Shown: in pieces, positions 1-9,800 of the stretch
Numbering within the stretch: position 1 is the first letter of the stretch
Layout: each line of letters opens with the position of its first letter
Assembly: GCF_037646455.1 (NCBI RefSeq)
Contig: NZ_JBBIXN010000001.1
Coordinates: 434,001-498,000 of the forward strand
Direction of reading: 5' to 3'
Length of the DNA stretch: 64,000 bases
From: Draconibacterium mangrovi_A
GTDB lineage: Bacteria; Bacteroidota; Bacteroidia; Bacteroidales; Prolixibacteraceae
Notes under the pieces: model-generated
Told to the model about the DNA's origin: nothing
Database searches by the model: none
The model's input: only the letters and a program-made list of their open reading frames with translations
Program-made: the position numbers and the translations under genes

Positions 1-273
1 GTACCCCAGTAATACAACAAAAACCAGAACTGCAGCTACCTTTAATACCGGACTTATTCGCTGATAAAGCGAAATTTCACGATTTGTTTTCAGGTGTTTT
101 CCTTCGAACTTCCGGTATTCTTTTTCTGCATTATAAGGCGGTGCTGCAAACTTATTCACGGCATCCATCAGCCGGCGCATCTCGGCAAACTCATCAGAAC
201 TTTCAAAATCCTTTCGTTCGGAATCCGTAAGTTCGCCTTTCAGCCACTTCCTTATTTTGTCATTTCGATCCAT
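1..273 (-). CDS. FecR-like anti-sigma factor, N-terminal part (cut by window edge)
   Basis: Only the first 91 codons are in the window; the frame runs open through base 1. The start ATG is at 273. The protein opens with a short charged helical segment (MDRNDKIRKWLKGELTD), as in the cytoplasmic N-terminus of FecR-type anti-sigma factors, and reaches a hydrophobic transmembrane stretch (VAAVLVFVVLLG) at about residues 78-90. It lies 51 bases downstream of an ECF sigma gene on the same strand, the usual sigma/anti-sigma order in Bacteroidota, where the pair commonly controls a TonB-dependent receptor next door. That receptor would lie outside the window. The assignment rests on position, the cytoplasmic segment plus single membrane helix, and known operon logic; the FecR domain itself is not visible. 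Confidence 0.75.
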   Translation of the reverse strand, partial: MDRNDKIRKWLKGELTDSERKDFESSDEFAEMRRLMDAVNKFAAPPYNAEKEYRKFEGKHLKTNREISLYQRISPVLKVAAVLVFVVLLGY

Positions 274-324
274 GCCTTCAATTAATAAACAGATTCATAC
301 ATTAAGTTCCTACCTCAATTATGC

Positions 325-855
325 TTAAATCTTTTTAAGCTCCACTTTTTCCTTTAAAACCTTTAGAGCCGTATAAATACGTTTTTCTACTGCTTTGCGC
401 GATATTCCTAACATATCGGCTATTTCCTGGTGTTTTTTCCCTTCAATCCGGTTAAGCAAAAATGTTACTCGCTGATCTTCGCTTAATTCTTCAATTGCTT
501 TCTGTAAACGATCGTTGTATTCCTTCTCCTCCAATAAAAACTCCGGGGATTCATTGGTATAATCTTTCGTGTTCTGCTGGCGATAACTGAGTACGGTCTT
601 CTTTCGCGAAATTGAATTGAGCATTTCATTATTAGCAACCGTAAACAAATATGATTTTGCTTTTTCGGGCGTAACCTTGTCACAATTCTGCCAAAGCTTT
701 TCAAAAGCTACCTGAACAATGTCTTGCGGTGCATTATTTTCGCCGAACTTATAATACAGGAAGTCATGCAAATCTTTCGAGTACGTCATGAACAAATCTT
801 TGAAGACCTTTTCATTACAAACATTTTCAACACTCTTCTCTCGGCTCATTGTCAA
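325..855 (-). CDS. RNA polymerase sigma-70 factor, ECF subfamily
   Basis: This 176-residue protein has the usual ECF length. Region 2 is at about residues 18-85 (DLHDFLYYKFGENNAPQDIV, then the AFEKLW and KSYLFTVANN segments). Region 4 is at about 115-170, with a helix-turn-helix containing HQEIADMLGISRKAVEKRI. It recruits core RNA polymerase to a small set of promoters and is probably held inactive by the anti-sigma factor encoded 51 bases downstream. Two possible starts lie close together (855 and 849); the first is used here. It diverges from the DUF4382 lipoprotein gene at 993, with about 137 bases between them for promoters. The family call is secure; the regulon is unknown. Confidence 0.93.
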   Translation of the reverse strand: MTMSREKSVENVCNEKVFKDLFMTYSKDLHDFLYYKFGENNAPQDIVQVAFEKLWQNCDKVTPEKAKSYLFTVANNEMLNSISRKKTVLSYRQQNTKDYTNESPEFLLEEKEYNDRLQKAIEELSEDQRVTFLLNRIEGKKHQEIADMLGISRKAVEKRIYTALKVLKEKVELKKI

Positions 856-992
856 TCAATTACACTGATTTATGCTTCCTTCTTACGCAAGATTATAAAA
901 AAAATCAAACAATTCAGGTAGGAGATTTAGAAATCCATCTGTTTTATTTGCGAAAGCACAGTTATTGAAAACAATTTTTAGTTGATAAAGGT

Positions 993-1847
993 ATGAGAAA
1001 GCCATCGTTTAAAATTTTAATGATCAGTGTTGTTGCAATTGCGATTGCAGCTTTTACTGCTTGCCAGGAAGAATATGTGATCGAAGAAATTGCGCCCACG
1101 AAATCTGGTAATTTGCTTATTCGCCTGACTGATGCTCCGTTTCCTACCGATCTGGTTGCCGAAGCGAGTGTGACGATCAATAAGATTGAAATTCATAAAA
1201 TGGATGACGAACAAGGCCCTCCTTTTATTGTATTTTCAGAAGAAGAACAATCGTTCAATCTGCTGGACCTGACTAATGGAGTTACCGCTATTCTGGCAGA
1301 TACAGCCATTGAATCGGGTTTTTATAAGGAGATCAGGCTACAAGTGGTTGACGCGTATGTAAAACTAAAGGACTCGACGCTTTTCGATCTTAAAATTCCG
1401 AGCGGGGCTCAATCCGGCCTCAAAGTAAAAATCAATCCGTCGATTGAAGTGGACAGTGCATTGAATGCTGAGTTGTTGCTCGATTTCGACGTAAGTAAAT
1501 CTTTCGTCGTTCAGGGTAATCCCAATACACCGGCAGGAATAAAGGGATTTAATTTTAATCCGGTTGTAAAGGCTACGATCGCTAATGCAGCAGGAAAATT
1601 AAAAGGAACCGTTACCGATGCAAATGACAACGCAATTGAAGGAGCACAGGTTTCGATAATTGCTGCCGATACGGTTTATACCTCTTCATTTACAAAAGAG
1701 AACGGGAAATATGTCATTTTAGGAATCGATGCGGGAGTTTATGAAGTTGAATTTGCAAAAGACGGATACGCTGCCACAACAATTGAGGATGTTGAAATAA
1801 AAGCAAAGGAAACCACTACTTTAGATGCGCAACTTGACTCTGAATAA
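993..1847 (+). CDS. DUF4382 lipoprotein with C-terminal carboxypeptidase-regulatory-like domain
   Basis: The 284-residue product starts with a lipoprotein signal peptide ending in FTAC at about residue 24, so it is exported and lipid-anchored. Residues of about 38-195 match the DUF4382 pattern: a GNLLIRLTDAPFP opening, a central NLLDLTNG segment, and a late LLLDFDVSKSFVV strand. Residues of about 200-282 form a beta-sandwich of the carboxypeptidase-regulatory-like kind (GKLKGTVTDANDNAIEGAQV, later GIDAGVYEVEFAKDGY). Such proteins are common at the Bacteroidota cell surface. Their role is unknown, though the C-terminal fold often serves in adhesion or as a spacer. The gene stands alone, divergent from the sigma gene, and is followed by a clear hairpin terminator. 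Confidence 0.85.
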   Translation: MRKPSFKILMISVVAIAIAAFTACQEEYVIEEIAPTKSGNLLIRLTDAPFPTDLVAEASVTINKIEIHKMDDEQGPPFIVFSEEEQSFNLLDLTNGVTAILADTAIESGFYKEIRLQVVDAYVKLKDSTLFDLKIPSGAQSGLKVKINPSIEVDSALNAELLLDFDVSKSFVVQGNPNTPAGIKGFNFNPVVKATIANAAGKLKGTVTDANDNAIEGAQVSIIAADTVYTSSFTKENGKYVILGIDAGVYEVEFAKDGYAATTIEDVEIKAKETTTLDAQLDSE

Positions 1848-1979
1848 AAAGTTAGTGGTAGATAAGGGATAAAATTGTGAGAACTCAGAATAAAAAAAAT
1901 ATAAAGTAGAATCATCAATTCGGGTTACTATAATGAGCTATTGGCTCGATCACAACACTGATTGATTCAGTGTATCGTG

Positions 1980-2010
1980 AAATGCCGGGAATAAATTCCC
2001 GGCATTTTCA
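1980..2010 (+). terminator. Rho-independent terminator after the DUF4382 gene
   Basis: A perfect inverted repeat, AAATGCCGGGAA and TTCCCGGCATTT with a TAAA-type loop, is followed by a short T-rich stretch. It lies about 130 bases past the stop codon at 1847 and before the next plus-strand gene at 2126. Confidence 0.8.
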
Positions 2011-2125
2011 TTTCCAGTGCTCATTCAAACTTCTAAATATTTTTTGGGTGAACAACAACATTTTAAATCCCAACCTTGTTATATAAACTCATTTTAATGC
2101 GAAAAAAGCCAGGTATAAATAAACA

Positions 2126-2746
2126 ATGATAAAAAATTTGCTTTACAGTCTATCACCCAGACGATTATCAATATTGAACCGATACTACCGTATGACCCGG
2201 TTTTATTCGTTTCTGAAAAATACGGCTTATAAAGGAGGTGCGGGAACCGGTGTTTTTGTGTTGATTTTAATTAGCCTGGAAATCTTCTTCCTGGATTTTA
2301 ATTTGCTGCTCAATAACCTGGTTGTAAACTACACGCCCAAAATAATTTATTCTTCATTTCTTTTGTCCGAAACATTTTTAGGTCTGGTACCTCCGGAGAT
2401 ATTTATTGCCTGGGCATCGAAACTGGAAACTCCCTGGGTGAGCCTGTTTGTACTGGCTACTTTATCGTACATAGGGGGAATACTTGCTTACTTTATGGGT
2501 ACCCGACTGTTTATGATCCCCTCAATAAAAAACCAGATTGAAAACAAAATACAAAAACACATCATTAATCTCCGCAAATGGGGAGGAATTTTTGTTTTTG
2601 TGGGTGCCGTGTCGCCCGTACCCCACTCCATTGTAAGCCTTGCTTCGGGCCTGATTAAATACGATTTTAAAAGTTATCTGTTGTGGTCGCTGTTTCGTTA
2701 TATGCGCTTTGTGATTTACGCTTTGGTTATTTTTGGGATTTTTTAG
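2126..2746 (+). CDS. VTT/YqaA-like integral membrane protein
   Basis: This 206-residue protein has a hydrophilic N-terminus, a first membrane helix at about residues 40-60, and further helices near 75-90, 112-135 and 155-205. The loop VGAVSPVPHSIVSLASGL followed by FKSYLLWSLFRYMRF resembles the conserved re-entrant part of SNARE-associated/VTT proteins such as YqaA and DedA, which act in lipid scrambling or carrier recycling. The match is partial: proline and glycine positions agree but the canonical acidic residues are not clear. It is convergent with the hydrolase gene ending at 2805 and has no operon partner. The membrane location is firm; the family is likely but not certain. Confidence 0.65.
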   Translation: MIKNLLYSLSPRRLSILNRYYRMTRFYSFLKNTAYKGGAGTGVFVLILISLEIFFLDFNLLLNNLVVNYTPKIIYSSFLLSETFLGLVPPEIFIAWASKLETPWVSLFVLATLSYIGGILAYFMGTRLFMIPSIKNQIENKIQKHIINLRKWGGIFVFVGAVSPVPHSIVSLASGLIKYDFKSYLLWSLFRYMRFVIYALVIFGIF

Positions 2747-2804
2747 CACGCACATGCTACTGGCTTATTCTAAGTGTAACGTTGTCAAAACATTTCAGCC
2801 AAAT

Positions 2805-4115
2805 CTACCCTTCCTTTAAATCCAGCGGCGGATTCCAGTCTTGAACACCGGGCGCTCTTTTTCCCCAGGTATTTCCACGTGTATCATCCTGTTCTTTCAG
2901 AAACCGGACAATTAATCGATGGATCAAATTCATATTTGGCAATATGCCATGAAAACCGGCAATTTTTGAAAATGCTTTATCGCTGAATTCCCAATAACCG
3001 TAATCGTCGGTAGTTACACAGATCAGATTTTCTTCTTTAAGGAACGGTGGAATGGCACCTTCGTAGGGAACAGTTCCGTCGCCGGTTAATCTCCGTTTCT
3101 CAGGATTGGCATTCTCCCACTGGTTGTCCCTGTCATCTGAACGAATATCGAAATCTACTTCCCCATTTCTGGTCACAATATTTAGTTTAACCCTCGTTTT
3201 TGAGTTTACTCCTACAACTGCCATCCATTTTTTTTCGTCAAGTCCAACATCGGTAAGATTAAACTTAGTAATGGCTTTCCCGTGACTTTCGGCGTTCTTG
3301 AGTAAACTCTTAAAAATCTTCTGCGCTTTATTTTTATGATTGGGAGTTGGAAGGCCTTTTAGTCGGATGAATTCGCTTATTGAATCAATGATTGAAGTTT
3401 GCCATGAAGCAGGGTTGAACAGCGAATCGGGTATCCCGTCTTCAACGTTAATGCCTTTCTGAAACATCGGAAGCAGGTAATATAATGCCGGAGTTAATCG
3501 CGCGGTTTCCCGCTCCCTTGAATTTCCCTGTTTCGCTCCCAGTTCTGCATTTCCAGTAGTAATTTTCATAACAGACTCAAAAGAGCCCTGAAACGGAGTG
3601 GCCAATGTAATCACTTTATTTACCGGCACTTGTTTGTCTTTTGTTTTCGCCGATTTTCGAATGAGGTAGCCGGTAATTACAAGTCCCCCCATCGAATGAC
3701 CAACGAGATTAACCTTCGGATCGTTGGCATATCCGTTTTCAGCGTAATGCCGCATTAACTTGGTTCTTTCTACTACCTCCTCAATAAACTTATCAAACTC
3801 TTCTTCAATGATTTCCAAAGGCATTCTCCAGTCGTAAGCAAAAGGATAAACCGGAACCACCTCCTCTTCCTTCTCTTTTAAATTATACCTCAGCTCCTCG
3901 ATTAATTCCTTGTAAGCTATTTCAAAAATTTCGGAAGGTCTTATTCTGGCCGGTTCAGTGGCTTCGTACTTAAAGTTATCAGGGTGCAACACTACCCGTT
4001 CATAATTTTTGCGTATTACTCCCCACACTTTATCGTGGTCAATATCGTATTCATCCTTCAAACTGCTTGCTGTTATTCCAGGTACTACAATAACCGGATC
4101 GACTAGTTTACTCAT
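2805..4115 (-). CDS. LCAT-like alpha/beta hydrolase (lipase/acyltransferase family)
   Basis: The 436-residue protein opens with PVIVVPGITASSL, the oxyanion-side strand typical of lecithin:cholesterol acyltransferase-like hydrolases. The nucleophile elbow GHSMGG is near residues 138-143, with its serine as the likely catalytic base partner. A candidate acidic residue lies in the GDGTVPYEGA region near 345, and a candidate histidine in the FHGIL/NLIHR segment near 395-405. There is no signal peptide, so a cytoplasmic role is possible. It probably hydrolyses or transfers acyl groups on lipid-like esters; the substrate cannot be read from sequence. The gene stands alone, with a 366-base upstream region shared with a divergent small gene. 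Confidence 0.8.
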   Translation of the reverse strand: MSKLVDPVIVVPGITASSLKDEYDIDHDKVWGVIRKNYERVVLHPDNFKYEATEPARIRPSEIFEIAYKELIEELRYNLKEKEEEVVPVYPFAYDWRMPLEIIEEEFDKFIEEVVERTKLMRHYAENGYANDPKVNLVGHSMGGLVITGYLIRKSAKTKDKQVPVNKVITLATPFQGSFESVMKITTGNAELGAKQGNSRERETARLTPALYYLLPMFQKGINVEDGIPDSLFNPASWQTSIIDSISEFIRLKGLPTPNHKNKAQKIFKSLLKNAESHGKAITKFNLTDVGLDEKKWMAVVGVNSKTRVKLNIVTRNGEVDFDIRSDDRDNQWENANPEKRRLTGDGTVPYEGAIPPFLKEENLICVTTDDYGYWEFSDKAFSKIAGFHGILPNMNLIHRLIVRFLKEQDDTRGNTWGKRAPGVQDWNPPLDLKEG

Positions 4116-4481
4116 GATAAATGAATTTAAATGTTGAATTAATCATGTTTCCGCAGCTTTCCACATTTGAGAAGTTTTCTGCACCAATACCAAAATCTTA
4201 CTTACAAGTTAACACTATTTTTTCACGATCCGGGTCACTGATGAACTTCTTCCTGCATTTCTTTTGTAAGCTACTTCTTCTCAGAACTGCATAAACTCAC
4301 GGAATTAAAGATTTATAATTTCTGACTATTCATAAATATTGTTCCAATCTATATAACTATAGGTTACCTTTTACCGATTTTCGGAATATTATAGTAATAG
4401 GACGCTTATTCTAACAATTTTTAGGTTCAGGTTGATAAAAGTAAGGGATACAAACTGTTGTAACACTTAAAATGTAGCTGT
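4116..4481. other. Intergenic region between divergent genes
   Basis: The sequence is AT-rich and must hold promoters for the hydrolase (minus) and the small gene at 4482 (plus). I see no coding pattern, strong hairpin or repeat in it. Confidence 0.5.
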
Positions 4482-4850
4482 ATGAAACCACGAGCCAAGC
4501 TGTTGCACAAAACGTGCACAACCTACTTACCATCTGCGTCTCCCGCACATTTTTATGGGATGCCTGATGGAAACATCTACCTGATTTTTTCGAGATTCTA
4601 CAACGTGGCCTTCGATCGTTCGGGATTGGAATTCATTTTTGCACGACACACCGAGTTTTCGTACGATTACGAGAATGACAAGATCTTTTCGAGGGATCGT
4701 GCAAAAAAAATGTTACCGGTGTTTGCTGAAACCATCGACAAGCCAAATCCAAAGATCAAAATTGTTGAAACAATTAGAGACCTGAAGTCGTTTGGTGAGG
4801 CACTAAGCTACCTCAATACTAAATCAGAACACAAACTTAAAACGGCTTAA
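4482..4850 (+). CDS. Small hypothetical protein (122 aa)
   Basis: No family is recognised. The protein is soluble and basic at the N-terminus, with no signal peptide. The central part (NIYLIFSRFYNVAFDRSG and EFIFARHTEFSYDYEN) looks like a small alpha/beta fold. The C-terminal third is charged and helical. Codon use and an ATG start without competing in-frame starts support a real gene. It stands alone, followed by a gene-poor stretch that contains a decayed minus-strand fragment. Confidence 0.55.
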   Translation: MKPRAKLLHKTCTTYLPSASPAHFYGMPDGNIYLIFSRFYNVAFDRSGLEFIFARHTEFSYDYENDKIFSRDRAKKMLPVFAETIDKPNPKIKIVETIRDLKSFGEALSYLNTKSEHKLKTA

Positions 4851-4921
4851 ATCTGTAGTTCATTTGTCACATCGTACCACAGGGATATCCTTGTGTAACG
4901 ATTTCTTTTCTGTATATGTAA

Positions 4922-5101
4922 CTATACCAATTGTTTCATAGCCGCTTTAGCATGCGGCCTCCAGACAAAACTATCCAAATCTTCTGTAAGTGATAGATAA
5001 GTAATTTCGAAATCAGGAAAATTTGCAAACCGTCTTCTCAAAGTTGTCCACAGAGTTTTGTATCTCTGATTATGTACACTATACAGTTCTATATATATTT
5101 A
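4922..5101 (-). pseudogene. Decayed C-terminal gene fragment
   Basis: The minus strand of this otherwise empty stretch reads about 57 codons with protein-like composition, including FPDFEITYLSLTEDLDSF and VWRPHAKAAMKQLV before a stop at 4922. No ATG is in frame, and an in-frame stop lies just upstream at about 5102. It therefore looks like the tail of a gene whose front has been lost. I do not recognise the family. It could also be a chance open frame, but its composition is less AT-biased than the surrounding noncoding DNA. Confidence 0.4.
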
Positions 5102-5215
5102 TGAATTCTGACATTCGATGTAATTAAATTATAAGAATATATTCAGAAACTGCATTAAACCAATGCATAATTCGAATGTCAAAAAGCAATAAACTTAACC
5201 GTAAAAACTATCATC

Positions 5216-5677
5216 ATGAAGAAATTATTCTTTTTAGCCGTTGCATTATGTTGCAGCATTTCACTTTTCGCACAAACCGATTTCTCGGGAACCTGGAAAT
5301 TGAACAATTCAAAAAGTAAATTGGGAGAACAATTTAGTATGGCTCCGAAAACTATTGTTGTTGCACAGAAGGGCAACGACATAAGTGTTGAAAAACACTC
5401 GGAATTCCAGGGAAACGAATTTACTTCAACCGACAAGTATACCCTCGACGGGAAAGAATGTGTGAATAAAGGATTTATGGACACCGAGAAAAAATCGAAA
5501 GCCGTTTGGGACGGAGAGAAAAAATCGCTGACCGTTACGTCAAAAATACCGATGCAAGGAGAAACCATGACCGTTACCGAAATATTTTCGATGAAAGACG
5601 GCGCCATGGTCATCCAGTCCAAAGCTTCCTCATCGTATGGAGATTTGGAGGAAACGCAGGTTTTTGACAAAAAATAA
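5216..5677 (+). CDS. Exported lipocalin-like small beta protein
   Basis: This 153-residue protein has a clear signal peptide (FFLAVALCCSISLFAQ, cleavage near residue 20). The mature part starts FSGTWKLNNSKSK, a GxW-type opening seen in lipocalin-like domains, and continues as alternating beta strands rich in Lys, Thr and Val. It is probably a periplasmic small beta-barrel of unknown ligand. The gene stands alone and is followed by a strong hairpin terminator. The fold is inferred from the opening motif and strand pattern only. Confidence 0.6.
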   Translation: MKKLFFLAVALCCSISLFAQTDFSGTWKLNNSKSKLGEQFSMAPKTIVVAQKGNDISVEKHSEFQGNEFTSTDKYTLDGKECVNKGFMDTEKKSKAVWDGEKKSLTVTSKIPMQGETMTVTEIFSMKDGAMVIQSKASSSYGDLEETQVFDKK

Positions 5678-5730
5678 ATTAGTGATTAAAATTTGTATAT
5701 CATTGTTTGCAGCTTTTCCAAGGTTGCAAA

Positions 5731-5765
5731 AAAAAGAGGTTGTCAGTTTTGACGACCTCTTTTTC
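5731..5765 (+). terminator. Strong hairpin terminator, possibly a degenerate copy of the dispersed repeat
   Basis: AAAAAGAGGTTGTCA pairs with TGACGACCTCTTTT around a GTTT loop. The stem closely resembles the GAGGTC/GACCTC stems of the dispersed repeats further on, and it is followed by TGCTCCTCTCCTGCTCC, a weak echo of the conserved GCTCCCCTGA. It terminates the gene ending at 5677. Confidence 0.75.
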
Positions 5766-5879
5766 GTTGCTCCTCTCCTGCTCCTTAACGCAAAACCTTG
5801 TATCCTGAATTGAAACATTTTTCTGTTATATGACGAAGAACTTTTCGTAACTTGATTAGTACACCAAAAATCAACAATT

Positions 5880-6770
5880 ATGAGAATGATAATCTCCGTT
5901 GTTTTTCTTTTGTTCTTTTTATCTCTGAAAACACAGACATTCGGAAGTGAATCAATTCCGATTGATACAACGATTAATTTAAGTGATGATGAATTCGCTG
6001 AATTAGAGAAAAAACTGGAAAGTGAAGATCCAACATTTCGTTTTACATTTTTACGCGATAACGACATCTCATTTTTCATTAAGGCCCAAAAGAAGAGACC
6101 AGAGAGTTTTATCTGGATTGATATGATTAATATGCACTTTGCATCTGAACGATATAATGCGAGACAACTAGAGAACGAAGATGAAAAGAGATTGTTATTT
6201 GAAAATGCGCTCAAATATCTCTCGGAATCGCTGGAAACGTTTGAAAATGTTAGTTTACCTAATGATAATGACAGTATAAATAAAGTACATAAAATATACC
6301 TGCTTACACTGAAAGAGAAAATTGCCTTTGCTGCTTTAAGTGCTGGAAATCTTGATTTGGCTAAACAAAGTGCACAAGATATGCTCGCTAACAATACCGA
6401 TTCTGAATTATTCAATTATGGCATTACAGAAAATCAGGCTAAAACTTTGCTGGGTTGTGTAGCCTTGAGAGAAAAAGATATACCCAGGGCAAAAGAATAT
6501 TTACTTAAATCTGTTGAGGATCTCGAAGGTTCTGATTTGAGCTTTTTCGGGCCATCATTTATTCTTGCCAAAGAACTTCTTGAATACGGGGAGAAAGACA
6601 TTATCTTAATTTTTTTGGACAATGTTGCCAATATTTGGGCAAATCCAGAAACCACTAAACCTAGCGATACCAGAAAGATGGCAGCAAATCAACGAAAAAT
6701 TGATATGTTGGAAAAATGGAAGGAAGAGATTAGATCGGGGCAAATTCCGGATGATCCGATGTGGCAATAG
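5880..6770 (+). CDS. Exported TPR-like protein of unknown function
   Basis: The 296-residue product has a signal peptide (MIISVVFLLFFLSL, ending near residue 22). The rest is helical, with repeat-like pairs such as EDEKRLLFENALKYLSESL, AFAALSAGNLDLAKQSAQDM and GCVALREKDIPRAKEYLLKS. This is the alternating small/large residue pattern of tetratricopeptide repeats. It is therefore probably a periplasmic protein-interaction scaffold. No enzyme motif is visible. A terminator-like hairpin separates it from the convergent GH54 gene. Confidence 0.6.
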   Translation: MRMIISVVFLLFFLSLKTQTFGSESIPIDTTINLSDDEFAELEKKLESEDPTFRFTFLRDNDISFFIKAQKKRPESFIWIDMINMHFASERYNARQLENEDEKRLLFENALKYLSESLETFENVSLPNDNDSINKVHKIYLLTLKEKIAFAALSAGNLDLAKQSAQDMLANNTDSELFNYGITENQAKTLLGCVALREKDIPRAKEYLLKSVEDLEGSDLSFFGPSFILAKELLEYGEKDIILIFLDNVANIWANPETTKPSDTRKMAANQRKIDMLEKWKEEIRSGQIPDDPMWQ

Positions 6771-6845
6771 GATCTTTCTCTTAAACCAATCTATATTACT
6801 GTTTCACCAGTCCCGTATTTCAGAATAGAATAAATGAGCATAAAA

Positions 6846-6873
6846 AAGGAGGTCTCTAAAATAAGAAACCTCC
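6846..6873. terminator. Hairpin between convergent genes
   Basis: The stem AGGAGGT...ACCTCCT has A-rich DNA before it and T-rich DNA after it. It lies between the TPR-like gene (plus) and the end of the GH54 gene (minus) and may serve both strands. Confidence 0.65.
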
Positions 6874-6896
6874 TGCTATTCATTCAATAAATTATT

Positions 6897-9800
6897 TTAA
6901 AACTGATTTGGCTGACCAGGTGTTGGAACGTTGCTGGCTACCGTTGTACCATTTTCATGTGCTTTCGCCAATGGCTCTGCAAAAGTGATTCCACTTCCTG
7001 CAACTATTGTTCCTTCGTTGTAGGATTTTGCCAACGGTTTAGTTACAGTAATAGAATTTCCGGGATCGTCGTTATTTCGGCGCCCAAACCGACGGCGGGC
7101 AACTGTAATTGAAGCAATTACCGCAATTTCTTCATTTTCACCATCTTTTATGTTTATCGTCTGGCCTTCAGAAAAACCACTCACATCTTCCACCGGAATA
7201 ACATCAACACCTTTTTCAATGGCCTTACTAACGGTTGTTCCACCGGTTGAACCTATTAAAGCTATAACAGCAGTCTCGCTGTTTGCACCGGAGCCCACAA
7301 CAACCTTTTGTCCAATATTAAAATCATCAGCGCTTGAAATTTTAATGTTGTTTGATCCGGCTTCGGAAGCGGTTGCCAGCGACATTGTTTTTTGCATCAC
7401 AAAATCGCTGCTATTGCTATCGTGATCGGTTCCATCCGGAAAACGACCCGTGCTAATATTAGGTGATGAATTGGGATCCATTCTCCACCAAAAGCGGCTT
7501 CTTGCGGCCGGTGTGGCTGCAAAACACCCAAACTCATTTGTTCCCGATCGTCCCTGGTACCCTTCAGCCAGCCACGGATCGACAATCGCACCATAATTAA
7601 GGCCATCAACCACATTGTCGTCTGCATCGCGCAATACAATATTCCCGGCATTCGATGAAAGTGCAGGCCCTCCAAACCATTGGTCGGGAGCTTGTGCATC
7701 CTGATAACCCTCAGTTTTCACATTGGCATCGTAAACAACCTCATCTATCTCGTGATTCTTAGACAATGATTTGTCCAAAGTAATTACATTACCAAGAGCA
7801 AGAACTGGCTCATTGCTTGAATGGTCGAACTGGCATGCCGGTTCGAAGCTGATTCCGGTTCCCCAAACACTAAAGGGTAGATTCGACGAGTGATCGAACT
7901 TCAGTGGTTCTTCCAGATCAAGTCCTGTTCCCGGATCATCTTCATCGGTCAACGGCCCCATAAAGGTACTGCGCGATGATTTTGTACCCACACTTTTCAC
8001 TGTTACCCATTCAATACCATGGCCTTCGCTCTCGATATCCAGTCTGATTTTGTCGCCAACTGAAATGTTTTCCACTGATGACACTTTTATGTTCGTATCG
8101 CCGGCTTTTGCATCCATCGATAACCATGCTTGCGTTCCGGGTTTGCCAACTTCGGTAATGGTAACTACCTCGTATTTCTCGATCGATTGTGTTGCCACAG
8201 GATAGGTGGCGCCATAACCAATGGCCATTTTCTGTCCCACCTCAAATCCATCAACACTGGCAACAGAAATACTGTTCGATCCGGCAGGGAAAGTAATCAC
8301 CGGCCCCTCGGGAAGAGGTTGCCAAATGGTTGTTAAACCGGGAGTTCCCCTTCTGAATCTGGCAAAAGGCGAATTATCTTCCGGCTCCGTTGGCACTGTA
8401 ACTTCCGCAATTTTATGCGTCTCGGCAGAAGTTCCGCTACCTATTGTAATTTCATCACCTGCATTCATGCCTTTTGCATTCCTCACATAAAGGATTGATT
8501 CTCCCTTAAGGGCAGGAACTGCTAGTCCAGAGTTCGAAAGTCCCAAAAGGTAAAAGCTTCGAGGGCCAAGTGTTGTTTTTGCAGGAACTTTAATGCTTGA
8601 AAAAACAGGAAGCTGAGTTGCATGTTGGGTCAGGCTCCAGTCCGAAATATCGACAGTATTGTCGCTGTTATTATAAAGTTCGATGAATGAATTGGTGGTA
8701 TTTGAACCATCACTAATGCGGAATTCATTTATTTTTATCGGACTTACATTTCGTACTTTCTCTACCATTGTTTCAGTTTGGATTTTACCATTTTCGGTAG
8801 AAGTCCACGATGCAATGCCCACAATATCTCCATTAAAAGAGTTTGTTCCTGAAGTCACTGAGAACGTGGTGCTCACTTGTTCCCCCGGGGCAATTGGTTC
8901 AGTGAATTCCTGTATCGATTCACCGGAATTCAGAACCACCGATTTCCAACCTTTTGGAACAGCAATACTCAATTGCACCTGTGCTACAGAAGCTCCTGTG
9001 GTGTTGGTAAAAGTAACCGTGGTGTTTTGCGTAGAACCCGGTGAGAAGGTTTGCAGTCCGGGTGGAGTGTCGGTAGCCGATGCAGGCGCAATACTTACCG
9101 GAGATACATCATAACCGGCGGCTACAATATTATCCTGAATTTTTTGGTTCGTTTCATCTGTAGGGAATGTTCCGGGAGCTGTCATTGCTGCTTCGTAGAA
9201 AGTTCCTTGCGAAGCATTGCTGTTATCGCCTCCGTTTCCTAAAAGTATAGCTCCCTGTTTACGCATCGGATCATAGCTGCTTCTGTCGTTGATAATGCGC
9301 GGGCCATCAAACATAACCTCAAGGTCGCCCCCCTGAGCATCACCTCCCATTGATCGCCAGTGGTGAGGTTCGCCGTCGGCAGTTGCCGTCACAAAACGCC
9401 AGGAGATACTGGGCAGGTCGGGTAAGTATTTATCGTTTGGTGATTCATTAACACCACCCACAAGGTTGTTCTCCTGGTCGGTCATAATCCATGGACCGGG
9501 TGGTTGCCCGTGATACCATGCAGTAGCATTACCATAATAGGTTGTTTCCATAGTCCCGTCACCATCATCGCGGCTGTCGATCTCGGCATTACCGTAATCG
9601 TAACAGCAACCGTTGTTGTAATGATGGCCGTTGATTACCCAGTACTGACCTTCTGCCTGATCATCCACGGCAGTTCCTTTCGGGTCATTCTGACGAAGTC
9701 CCATGCCAGGTTCGATAAAAATACCATAAACCTTATGGCCCATTACAGTAACCGGAGCCATATCTGCCATTGGCAGACTGTTAAAACCACCCATTGCAGT

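Noticed and set aside
5630..6415. Minus-strand frame of 261 codons across the TPR-like gene
   Set aside because: Serine-rich composition typical of an antisense shadow; the plus-strand gene has a signal peptide and repeat pattern.
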